Part shown: positions 1 through 5,129 of the stretch, in pieces
Numbering within the stretch: position 1 is the first letter of the stretch
Layout of the letters: each line of letters opens with the position of its first letter
Notes under the pieces: generated by a model
The model's database searches: none
Seen by the model: the letters and a program-made list of their open reading frames with translations, nothing else
Told to the model about the DNA's origin: nothing
Position numbers and translations under genes: made by a program
From: Myxococcales bacterium
GTDB lineage: Bacteria > Desulfobacterota_B > Binatia > UBA1149 > SPBQ01
DNA: 5,129 bases
Direction of reading: 5' to 3'
Assembly (NCBI GenBank): GCA_004525875.1
Contig: SPBQ01000202.1
Coordinates: 1-5,129, forward strand

Positions 1-191
1 GTACGATCCTAGTAGATGCCGACATCGAGCTCATCGCCAGCGCCCTTCGGCAACCGCTGCGCGAGCCCGTCTATCGCGATGGACGCGGCCACCTCGAATT
101 CCTCGCAAACCTCGGCACGGTCGACACGCCCCGTCTCGAGGCCATCGTCAGAGATCGTCTCGCTGCTTCGAGCCTCGTCGTGACCAGCTAG
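1..191 (+). CDS. C-terminal fragment, possible lipoate/biotin-protein ligase family protein (5' end outside window)
   Basis: An open frame runs from the window edge (first full codon at base 3) to a TAG at 189-191, giving 62 residues that end in LVVTS. The fragment holds the segment LRQPLREPVYRDGRGHLEF followed by LANL. From memory this resembles the C-terminal tail of some bacterial lipoate-protein ligase (LplA/LipM-like) proteins, in which a 'PxRxPxYRxxRxHxxFxxNL' stretch precedes a last helix. If so, the protein would attach lipoate or octanoate to carrier domains in the cytoplasm. No catalytic motif is visible because the N-terminal part is missing, so the family is a guess. That it is coding is supported by the open frame, the plausible amphipathic final helix (PRLEAIVRDRLAAS), the absence of a better frame on either strand, and the stop lying directly beside a hairpin repeat. 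It converges on the ABC-F gene, with 73 bases between the two stops. Confidence 0.5.
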   Translation, partial: TILVDADIELIASALRQPLREPVYRDGRGHLEFLANLGTVDTPRLEAIVRDRLAASSLVVTS

Positions 192-263
192 CCGCCTTCG
201 GCCGCGTCATCCAATAATAATGTCGGGGGCAGATCGCGAAGCGCGCCAGCCGCCGAAGGCGGC
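191..263. terminator. Inverted-repeat pair between convergent genes, candidate bidirectional terminator
   Basis: GCCGCCTTCGGC at 191-202 is the exact reverse complement of 252-263, a 12-bp arm pair separated by 49 bases. In addition, 249-263 folds alone as a 6-bp GCCGCC/GGCGGC stem with a three-base loop. On the - strand this local hairpin comes one base after the ABC-F TAA stop. There is no T-run on either strand after the stems, so this is not a classic intrinsic terminator. Its position between two facing stop codons is the main argument for a role in ending transcription. Confidence 0.4.
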
Positions 264-278
264 ATTATCCAACAATGG
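191..278. repeat. Imperfect 30-bp direct duplication of a hairpin unit (copies 191-220 and 249-278)
   Basis: The two 30-base units start 58 bases apart and agree at 21 of 30 positions, aligned by eye. Both begin GCCGCC, have a three-base centre, continue GGC-GC and then carry ATCCAA-AAT. The centre differs completely (TTC in the first copy, GAA in the second), so the hairpin parts are also inverted copies of one another. The second copy overlaps the last codons and the stop of the ABC-F gene. The first begins at the last base of the upstream gene's stop codon. This looks like a local duplication or two members of a small palindromic repeat family; I cannot tell which. Confidence 0.45.
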
Positions 279-2241
279 TCCGTTCCCAGCGCCCCATGAG
301 ATCCTCGAGCTTGGCCGCGTCATCGCGGTAGGCGTTGAGCAGCTGGTGGTAGCGCTCTGCGTCGCCGTAGGTCTCCGGCTTCGATAGCTCCGCGCTGCGC
401 TCCGCCTGCTCCGTCTCTAGCGCGGCGATGCGTTCCTCGAGCTCCTTTATCTTGCGCTCGAGCCCGCGCCGGGCGCGCCCCTCGCCGGGACTCTTGCGCC
501 GGGCTCGACCTCCCGCTCTGCTCGTAGCGCTCGATTCGCCCGTCGACTCTCGCCCCCGAACGGTGCTCACAGCTGCGGCCGCCGTCGCATCCAGGCCCAC
601 TGCCGCCTGGGTCCGGGTCCGCTCCTCCTTTTCGAGCCGAGCGCAGCGATGGAGATACTCGGTGAAGGTGCCGGGGAACTCCTCGACTCCACCGCCGTCG
701 ACATCCCACACACGGGTCGCCAGCCGGTGGACAAAGCTGCGATTGTGGCTGACGAAGACGAGCGTCCCTGTGAACGTCTCGAGTGCGGCCGCCAGCGCCT
801 CGGAGGATTCGAGGTCGAGGTGGTTGGTGGGCTCGTCCATCAGGATCACGTTGCCCGGGTTCACGAGCAGTCCGGCCAGCTCCACTCGGGCCTTCTCGCC
901 GCCGCTGAGGATGGCGATCGGCTTGTCCACCTCATCGTCGGAAAACAGCATCGTTCCGAGCGCCGTTCTCACGAACGTCAGATCGTCCGCCGAGCTCGTG
1001 CGCCAAACCTCCTCGAAGATCGTCGAACGGATGTCGAGCTGCTCCGTCACATGCTGCGCGTAGTACCCGATCTTCACGTTGTGACCGCGAATGACCTTGC
1101 CCTCGGTGGGATCGAACGCGCCCGCCATGATCTTGAGAAGCGTCGTCTTCCCGTTACCGTTGGCGCCGACAATCGCGATGCGATCGCCGCGGCGTGCAGT
1201 GAGGTCGATACCGGAGAACACATGGGTCTCGCCGTAGCGATGACCTACAGCGTCGAGCCTCACCACATCCTGCCCGGCGCGACCGCAGGGAGGGAATCGA
1301 AACGCCAGCGACCGTTCAGAACCGGGGAGCGCAACGCTCTCCATGCGCTGGAGAGCCTTGACGCGACTCTGAACCGCCCGGGCCTTGGTCGCCTGAGAGC
1401 GAAAGCGCCGGATGAAGCGCTCGGCCTGTTCGCGCTCGCGCGCGACGTTCGCCGCGCGACGCTCCAGAATCGTCACCTCTTCCGAGCGAGCTGCGCGGTA
1501 GGCGTCGTAGTCCCCCGGATACTGGCGGACGCCGTCGCTCTCGACCGCAACGACGCTCGAGATCTGTTCGTTCAGAAACTCACGGTCGTGGCAGATCAGC
1601 ATGAACGCTCCGCGGTAGCGGCCGAGGAACTCTGCCAGCCAGGAGACCGACGGCACGTCTAGATGGTTGGTCGGCTCGTCGAGCAACAGGAGGTCGGGTT
1701 TCTGGAACAGCAGCGACGCAAGCACTACCCGCATTCGCCATCCGCCGCTGAGCTCGGACGTGTCACGTTGGTGGTCCTGCTCGCGGAACCCGAGTCCGGA
1801 CAGGATCTGCAGGGCTTCGTGCCGCGAGTACGTCGCATCGAAGTGGGCGAGTCCCTCATGGAGATCGGCCAGTTTCTGCGACAGCTCCATCAGCTCGTTC
1901 TCGTGGACGGTCGAGGCCAGTCCGTCCTCGACCGTCTCCAGCATGCTCTCGATCTCGGCCTTGCCGGGAACGCTCGAGAGAACGCTGTCGATCACCGAGC
2001 GTGCGCCGTGGAGCTCGAGCTCCTGCGGCAGATAGCCGATACGCAGACCACCAGCCTTGCGGATCGAGCCGGAGTTGGGCTCACCGACCGAGGCGATGAT
2101 ACGCAGGAGCGAGGACTTGCCGGAGCCGTTGCGTCCGATCACGCCGATACGGTCCTCTTCGCCGACGCGCAGGTTCAGATTCTCGAACAGACGGCGAGCG
2201 CCGAATCCGAGAGAGACATTCTCGAGCACGATCAGGGACAC
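265..2241 (-). CDS. ABC-F family ATP-binding protein (ribosome-associated, two ABC domains)
   Basis: This 658-aa protein has two nucleotide-binding domains and no membrane segments, the layout of ABC-F proteins, which act on ribosomes rather than as transporters. Domain 1 has Walker A GRNGSGKS (36-43), Q-loop Gln73, signature LSGGWRMRV (164-172), Walker B LLLLDEPTNHLD (184-195, catalytic Glu189) and switch His218. A charged helical linker (about 245-320, with RRFRSQATKARAVQSRVKAL) is the ABC-F inter-domain hallmark that reaches toward the peptidyl-transferase centre. Domain 2 has GANGNGKTT (359-367), Gln396, LSGGEKARV (445-453), VILMDEPTNHLD (465-476, Glu470) and His499 in SHNRSF. A low-complexity Arg/Ser/Gly/Ala linker (about 540-592) leads to a C-terminal coiled coil (about 593-655), as in Uup/YheS-type members. 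All catalytic residues are present. The start is GTG at 2239-2241, where the first domain begins. No strong Shine-Dalgarno is visible (a weak AGGGT lies about 14 bases upstream), so coupling to the gene upstream is possible. The linker is of ordinary length, so I infer a translation factor rather than an antibiotic-resistance protein; the exact subfamily is not determined. Confidence 0.95.
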   Translation of the reverse strand: MSLIVLENVSLGFGARRLFENLNLRVGEEDRIGVIGRNGSGKSSLLRIIASVGEPNSGSIRKAGGLRIGYLPQELELHGARSVIDSVLSSVPGKAEIESMLETVEDGLASTVHENELMELSQKLADLHEGLAHFDATYSRHEALQILSGLGFREQDHQRDTSELSGGWRMRVVLASLLFQKPDLLLLDEPTNHLDVPSVSWLAEFLGRYRGAFMLICHDREFLNEQISSVVAVESDGVRQYPGDYDAYRAARSEEVTILERRAANVAREREQAERFIRRFRSQATKARAVQSRVKALQRMESVALPGSERSLAFRFPPCGRAGQDVVRLDAVGHRYGETHVFSGIDLTARRGDRIAIVGANGNGKTTLLKIMAGAFDPTEGKVIRGHNVKIGYYAQHVTEQLDIRSTIFEEVWRTSSADDLTFVRTALGTMLFSDDEVDKPIAILSGGEKARVELAGLLVNPGNVILMDEPTNHLDLESSEALAAALETFTGTLVFVSHNRSFVHRLATRVWDVDGGGVEEFPGTFTEYLHRCARLEKEERTRTQAAVGLDATAAAAVSTVRGRESTGESSATSRAGGRARRKSPGEGRARRGLERKIKELEERIAALETEQAERSAELSKPETYGDAERYHQLLNAYRDDAAKLEDLMGRWERTIVG

Positions 2242-2298
2242 GACGCACAGGTATCTACCCTGCGCGGCGTGCGCGCGCGAGACGCGCCGTCGGGCGGG

Positions 2299-2934
2299 CT
2301 ATCCCGGCCGGCCCTCCCGATACTGGGAGTGGTTCCTGACCGGGCGGTGCCGAGGCGCCCGCCATTCGAGAACGTCGGCCTGCCCGTGCTCGGCGATGTC
2401 GGTGTCGTGCATGCGCAGACGACCGCCTGCATGCACGCCGAGATCGCCATTGCCATCGACGACCACGCCGTGCAGCGCGATGTTCTCGAAGGCCGCGACA
2501 CCCTTGCGTGCGTTACCCTCGATCGCGACGTCGCGGACACGCACTCGCGTGCCGGCCACGCCCGCGTCAGAGAATCCGACGATGGCGCCAGGGCCGATCA
2601 CCGTGCAGACCGTCCGCGCCGCGCAGCGCACACCCTGCAGCGGTCGGGGATCCTCATCGCCGCGCTCACCACCCGAGCCGGAGATCACGTAGCCCGCGAG
2701 CACGAGCCGGGAGCGATGCGAGAGCACCACGCCCTCGGTACCGGAGCGCGCGCAATCCAGGTCCATGACGAGATATCCGGTCTCGCCCGCGGGGACGGTC
2801 TGGCCGCACGTGTCGATAGCGACATCCGCGCCGGCCGAAGGAGCCCACCAGAAGAGGAGCAGAGTGACGATCACCGCCACGACAACGGTGAGCAATCGAT
2901 GGTCGCTGAATCCGCGATAGGTATGGTGCAACAT
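2299..2934 (-). CDS. Secreted right-handed parallel beta-helix protein, function unknown
   Basis: This encodes 211 aa. The N-terminus is a signal peptide: a basic/His region (1-13), a hydrophobic core LLTVVVAVIVTLLLFWW (14-30), then APSAGA with probable cleavage after residue 36 (AGA|DV). The mature part opens with DTCGQTVPAGETG and reaches DLDC at 58-61. This Cys-bounded start is one I associate with short exported proteins carrying parallel beta-helix or pectate-lyase-like repeats. Rungs of roughly 22 residues follow: CTVIGPGAIVGF (110-121), VRVRDVAIEGNARKGVAAF (131-149), IALHGVVVDGNGDLGVHAG (152-170), then LRMHDTDIAEHG. Cysteines at 43, 61, 104 and 110 could pair in the periplasm or outside the cell. 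No catalytic residues are recognisable. ATG at 2932-2934 was chosen over an upstream in-frame ATG (3021) because GGAG lies six bases before it and the signal peptide starts there. The last 20 or so residues are Arg/His-rich and unlike the repeats, so a frameshift near the end is possible. The gene ends 57 bases before the ABC-F start on the same strand. Confidence 0.8.
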   Translation of the reverse strand: MLHHTYRGFSDHRLLTVVVAVIVTLLLFWWAPSAGADVAIDTCGQTVPAGETGYLVMDLDCARSGTEGVVLSHRSRLVLAGYVISGSGGERGDEDPRPLQGVRCAARTVCTVIGPGAIVGFSDAGVAGTRVRVRDVAIEGNARKGVAAFENIALHGVVVDGNGDLGVHAGGRLRMHDTDIAEHGQADVLEWRAPRHRPVRNHSQYREGRPG

Positions 2935-2940
2935 GACTGA

Positions 2941-2944
2941 CTCC
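2941..2944 (-). promoter_or_regulatory. Ribosome-binding site of the beta-helix gene
   Basis: On the - strand GGAG is followed by a six-base spacer (TCAGTC) and then ATG at 2934-2932. This site decides the start. The longer in-frame alternative beginning at 3021 lies inside the 13-bp stem-loop and would put 29 non-signal-like residues before the signal peptide. Confidence 0.75.
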
Positions 2945-2947
2945 GTG

Positions 2948-2984
2948 CCGAGGTTGCGGGCTACCGGGTGATCGCCCGTCTCGG
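2948..2984 (-). promoter_or_regulatory. Nested stem-loop just upstream of the beta-helix ribosome-binding site
   Basis: Bases 2948-2952 (CCGAG) pair with 2980-2984 (CTCGG). Inside them 2957-2961 (CGGGC) pair with 2974-2978 (GCCCG). This gives two stacked 5-bp helices with a small asymmetric internal loop and a 12-base terminal loop. An alternative, CGGG at 2965-2968 with CCCG at 2975-2978, would compete with the inner helix. In the - strand transcript the element ends three bases before GGAG, a position where folding could affect translation. No covariation evidence is available. Confidence 0.35.
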
Positions 2985-3010
2985 TCAGGACACCATTCTC
3001 ACAACGGTGT

Positions 3011-3043
3011 TCTGGGGGCAAGGGTCTTCACCTTGCCCCCAGA
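3011..3043. terminator. Perfect 13-bp inverted repeat (stem-loop), candidate terminator or palindromic repeat element
   Basis: TCTGGGGGCAAGG at 3011-3023 is exactly complementary to 3031-3043 across a seven-base loop (GTCTTCA on the + strand). It is the strongest hairpin in the window. No T-run follows on either strand, so factor-independent termination is not assured. It lies 76 bases upstream of the beta-helix ATG and about 310 bases downstream of the oxidoreductase stop. It could therefore end read-through from the oxidoreductase gene, form part of the beta-helix gene's leader, or be one copy of a dispersed palindromic repeat. A weaker 5-bp stem (2990-2994 with 3006-3010) abuts it directly. 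Confidence 0.5.
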
Positions 3044-3185
3044 CTCGACCAGCATTGCGCCGATCACCGAGGCCGTCTCAGTAGGACGGTCTATAGCCGA
3101 ATGACACTGCCGCGTTCGGGTAGCGTCCGACTGGCCGCTCTCCAATTAATCGTGCGACCTCTTCTGATGAGTCGGGTCTCCCCGC

Positions 3186-3200
3186 AACTCGGTCCGAGTT
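3186..3200. promoter_or_regulatory. 15-base palindrome AACTCGG-T-CCGAGTT, possible operator
   Basis: The two 7-base arms are perfectly symmetrical around one central base, the form of a dimeric repressor site. On the + strand it is followed by TT, so it could also be read as a short stem with a TTTT tail, but no + strand gene lies upstream to be terminated. An AT-rich TTATAA at 3213-3218 and two ctcaatcg copies (3224-3231, 3247-3254) lie beside it, which fits a promoter region for the - strand beta-helix gene. No regulator gene is in the window. Confidence 0.3.
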
Positions 3201-3300
3201 TTGCTCGGTACCTTATAAAGTCGCTCAATCGAGCATCGATCGAACACTCAATCGCCGGATCGCGCCGACTCGACGACGTCATTCAGTAGCTGCACGTTAC

Positions 3301-3337
3301 GCCCGCGGTGTTCAAGCTGGCAAGCGGAATCGCGGGC
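3301..3337 (-). terminator. Stem-loop downstream of the molybdopterin oxidoreductase gene
   Basis: GCCCGCG at 3301-3307 pairs perfectly with CGCGGGC at 3331-3337 around a 23-base loop that can form a few further pairs (TTC at 3311-3313 with GAA at 3327-3329). It starts 14 bases after the TGA stop of the oxidoreductase gene on the - strand. There is no T-run, so it may only stabilise the 3' end or act with another factor. Confidence 0.35.
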
Positions 3338-3351
3338 CGACTGTGATCAGT

Positions 3352-5129
3352 TCACGCTACCGAGACGCGCACCGGAATGGCCGTTAGAACACCCGTCCCG
3401 AGCATGCCTTCCACGACCGTCTCATCGGTGAGATCGTTCATCGAGACACCCGCTTTCTGCGCCGCGATTCGCTGTCGCGTACCGGGCCGATCGTGCCCGA
3501 AGCCGTGCGGAAGACTCACCACACCCGGCATCATTTCGTCGGTCACTTCCACCGGCACCTCGAGCTCACCAACACGACTCTTCACACGCGCGTGCGCGCC
3601 CTCGCCGAGCCCGATACGACGCGCATCGTCCGGATGAACGAGCAGTGTGCATCGATCACGCCCCTTCATGAGGCTCGGACAGTTGTGCATCCACGAGTTG
3701 TTCGAGCGAAGCTGTCGGCGCCCGATGAGAAGCATCTCATCGCTCCCCGCCACTAGCGCACCGGCCTCGAGGTCCGCCTCGAGCCGGTGCAGCTCGGCAT
3801 CGACCACCTCGTGCTCGAGCTGAAGCCGGCCGTCTTCATAGGCCACGATCTCGTCGAGCCGCCCTTCCTGCAAAGGTCCGAGATCCATACCCGACGGATG
3901 CTCACGTAGCTTGTCGACGCTCAGATCGTACGGTCCGGCCGCAAGCATTCCCTCGATGACCTGCATCGGCTCGTACGCGTACTGCGGCTTGACCGATGCC
4001 GCCGGATCGTTCTCACCCTCACCGTCGCGTTCGCGAAGCTCGGCGAGCGCTTCAGTCAACGCGCCGAGGATCTGCCAATCGCTGCGTGAATCCTCCCGTG
4101 GCTCGAACACTGCGTCAGTCACCTTCGCGACGTTACGAACAGCGAGCCGGAGGAATACGAGACTGTACTGTGGGTTCTCGAGCGAGCTACGCGGTGGAAG
4201 AATCACGTTGGCGTGGCGCGTCGTCTCGTTCATGCAGGGATCGACGGAGACCATGAACTCGAGGTCGGCCATGGCCGCGTCGAGCCGCGCGCCGTTGGGA
4301 GTCGATAGAACGGGATTCCCCGCCAGCGTGAACATTCCGCGGAGCTGTCCCTCGCCTTCGGTCTCGATCTCGGCGGCGAGCGTGGCCACCGGCAGCTCGC
4401 CCCCGAACTCGGGAATTCCACTCGTACGCGAGTTCCAGCGCCCGTAGTGACCGCGCGCCGGCGTCCCGCCGGCCGCCGGTGTGGTGAACATCACTCCGCC
4501 GGCACGGTCGAGCCGGCCGGTCACCAGATTGAGGACGTCGACGAGGTAGTTGGCGAGCGTTCCGTAGCTCTGCACGCAGGTTCCGATGCGCGCATACGCC
4601 GCCCCCGTGGATGCCGACGCGAACTCGCGAGCGAGTCGGCGGATCGTGCCCGCACTGACTCCGGTCACATCGCTCACGCGCTCCGGCGTGTACGGCGCCA
4701 CGAGTTCGCGCACGTGGTCAAGCCCGTCGACGCGACCGTCGCAGACACCGAGGTCGACCGGTCCTTCGGCGAAGATCGTGCTGAGCATCGCTAGAAGGAA
4801 CGGGGCGTCGGTGCCCGGACGCAGGAACACGTGCTCGTCGGCCGCATCGGCCGTCTCGCTCCGGCGCGGATCGACGACGACCACCCGGCCCCCGCGCGCG
4901 CGGATGTCGCGCACCCGCCGGCGCATACCGGGCGCCGTCATCAGGCTCCCGTTGGAAACGAGCGGGTTCGCACCGATCACGAGGAAGTAGTCGGTACGCT
5001 CGAGATCGGCGATCGGCCAGCCGAACTGCGACCCGTACACGAGGAACGCAGCCATCATGCGCGGAAACTGATCCACGGACGACGCGGTGAAGCGGCTGCG
5101 CGTCCCCAGCGCGCGGATGAACCCCGGCA
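3352..5129 (-). CDS. Molybdopterin-dependent oxidoreductase (DMSO-reductase superfamily, BisC type), N-terminus outside window
   Basis: The frame stays open to the window edge, so the GTG at 5074-5076 is internal; 591 codons are visible. Residues below are counted from the first full codon. The protein is a catalytic subunit binding a molybdenum or tungsten bis(pyranopterin guanine dinucleotide) cofactor. Cofactor-fold motifs are FLVIGANPLVSN (48-59), VVVVDPRR (82-89), GNPVLSTPNG (270-279) and CMNETTRHANVILPP (298-312). The C-terminal dinucleotide-binding domain (about 465-588) shows RRQLRSNNSWMHN (470-482) and LPHGFGH (539-545). Roughly 130-150 residues are missing at the N-terminus, including any CxxC-type Fe-S motif and signal peptide, so cluster content and location cannot be judged. 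The segment TRSRFTASS (9-17) seems to align with the region holding the metal ligand in relatives and has Thr where others have Cys, SeCys or Ser. Substrate is unknown. No partner subunit lies on the downstream side; the next gene is over 400 bases away. Confidence 0.93.
   Translation of the reverse strand, partial: PGFIRALGTRSRFTASSVDQFPRMMAAFLVYGSQFGWPIADLERTDYFLVIGANPLVSNGSLMTAPGMRRRVRDIRARGGRVVVVDPRRSETADAADEHVFLRPGTDAPFLLAMLSTIFAEGPVDLGVCDGRVDGLDHVRELVAPYTPERVSDVTGVSAGTIRRLAREFASASTGAAYARIGTCVQSYGTLANYLVDVLNLVTGRLDRAGGVMFTTPAAGGTPARGHYGRWNSRTSGIPEFGGELPVATLAAEIETEGEGQLRGMFTLAGNPVLSTPNGARLDAAMADLEFMVSVDPCMNETTRHANVILPPRSSLENPQYSLVFLRLAVRNVAKVTDAVFEPREDSRSDWQILGALTEALAELRERDGEGENDPAASVKPQYAYEPMQVIEGMLAAGPYDLSVDKLREHPSGMDLGPLQEGRLDEIVAYEDGRLQLEHEVVDAELHRLEADLEAGALVAGSDEMLLIGRRQLRSNNSWMHNCPSLMKGRDRCTLLVHPDDARRIGLGEGAHARVKSRVGELEVPVEVTDEMMPGVVSLPHGFGHDRPGTRQRIAAQKAGVSMNDLTDETVVEGMLGTGVLTAIPVRVSVA

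Larger units (their letters stand above)
2935..3351. other. 417-base non-coding stretch rich in inverted repeats
   Basis: No convincing gene is found here. Two overlapping opposite-strand open frames of about 62 codons (3091-3282 - and 3101-3289 +) have no ribosome-binding site or recognisable protein motif. From the beta-helix gene outward the stretch contains the nested stem at 2948-2984, a 5-bp stem at 2990-3010, the 13-bp stem-loop at 3011-3043, a 5-bp stem CCGTC/GACGG (3073-3077 with 3085-3089), a palindrome at 3186-3200, two ctcaatcg direct copies (3224-3231 and 3247-3254), and a 7-bp stem at 3301-3337. The part from about 3120 to 3250 looks more AT-rich than the flanking genes. A promoter for the beta-helix gene should lie here, but no clear -35/-10 pair is visible; TATAGA at 3095-3090 and TATAAG at 3217-3212 (- strand) are isolated -10-like matches. 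Confidence 0.6.

Noticed and set aside
265..2241. ABC-F gene as an antibiotic-resistance determinant
   Set aside because: The inter-domain linker is of ordinary length and there is no resistance or mobile-element context; a housekeeping translation factor is the simpler reading.
2242..2301. TAG read-through joining the beta-helix protein to the ABC-F protein, since both lie in the same frame with no other stop between them
   Set aside because: Sharing a frame has a one-in-three chance. A fusion would export a ribosome-acting ATPase, and the ABC-F start lies exactly where its first domain begins.
649..2940. Long + strand open frames (649-1662, 337 codons; 1663-2940, 425 codons) opposite the ABC-F and beta-helix genes
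   Set aside because: They run antisense to well-supported coding sequence, have no recognisable motif, and are expected in GC-rich genes where the opposite strand rarely has stops.
2935..3021. Longer beta-helix protein starting at 3021
   Set aside because: It would start within the 13-bp stem-loop and add 29 residues before a good signal peptide, while the downstream ATG has GGAG at ideal spacing.
3091..3289. Two overlapping opposite-strand small open frames (about 62 codons each) in the non-coding stretch
   Set aside because: Neither has a ribosome-binding site or a protein-like pattern; they overlap almost fully and one is a reflection of the other.
5074..5076. GTG as the start of the oxidoreductase
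   Set aside because: The frame remains open to the window edge and the upstream codons (PGFIRALGTRSRFTASS) look like conserved family sequence, so this codon is internal.

Overview
The window is a GC-rich bacterial chromosomal segment with an ordinary accessory-to-core gene layout. I see no transposase, integrase, phage gene, CRISPR array, tRNA or rRNA. High GC, GTG starts, a two-domain ABC-F ATPase, a short secreted beta-helix protein opening with a CGQTVPAG motif, and a BisC-type molybdopterin oxidoreductase together suggest an environmental Gram-negative such as Myxococcota or another deltaproteobacterial-type lineage. That placement is by eye and low confidence.

Layout. (1) Bases 1-191, + strand: the last 62 codons of a gene cut by the window edge, tentatively a lipoate-protein-ligase-like protein. 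(2) Bases 192-264: a short convergent intergenic gap. It holds a 12-bp inverted repeat that is also part of a 30-bp imperfect direct duplication reaching into the end of the next gene. (3) Bases 265-2241, - strand: a complete ABC-F family ATPase (658 aa) starting with GTG. (4) Bases 2299-2934, - strand: a 211-aa exported protein of the right-handed parallel beta-helix type, with a clear GGAG ribosome-binding site. It lies 57 bases upstream of the ABC-F gene and may share its transcript. (5) Bases 2935-3351: a 417-base non-coding stretch rich in inverted repeats, including a perfect 13-bp stem-loop and a nested hairpin just before the beta-helix gene's ribosome-binding site. (6) Bases 3352-5129, - strand: most of a molybdopterin-dependent oxidoreductase whose N-terminus lies beyond the window.

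The genes do not obviously form one pathway. The ABC-F protein acts on ribosomes in the cytoplasm, the beta-helix protein is exported, and the oxidoreductase is a redox enzyme with an unknown substrate. The parts most worth a second look are the structured non-coding stretch ahead of the beta-helix gene, the Thr at the expected molybdenum-ligand position of the oxidoreductase, the possibly frameshifted tail of the beta-helix protein, and the duplicated hairpin unit between the convergent genes. I found no convincing evidence of a new multi-gene system.
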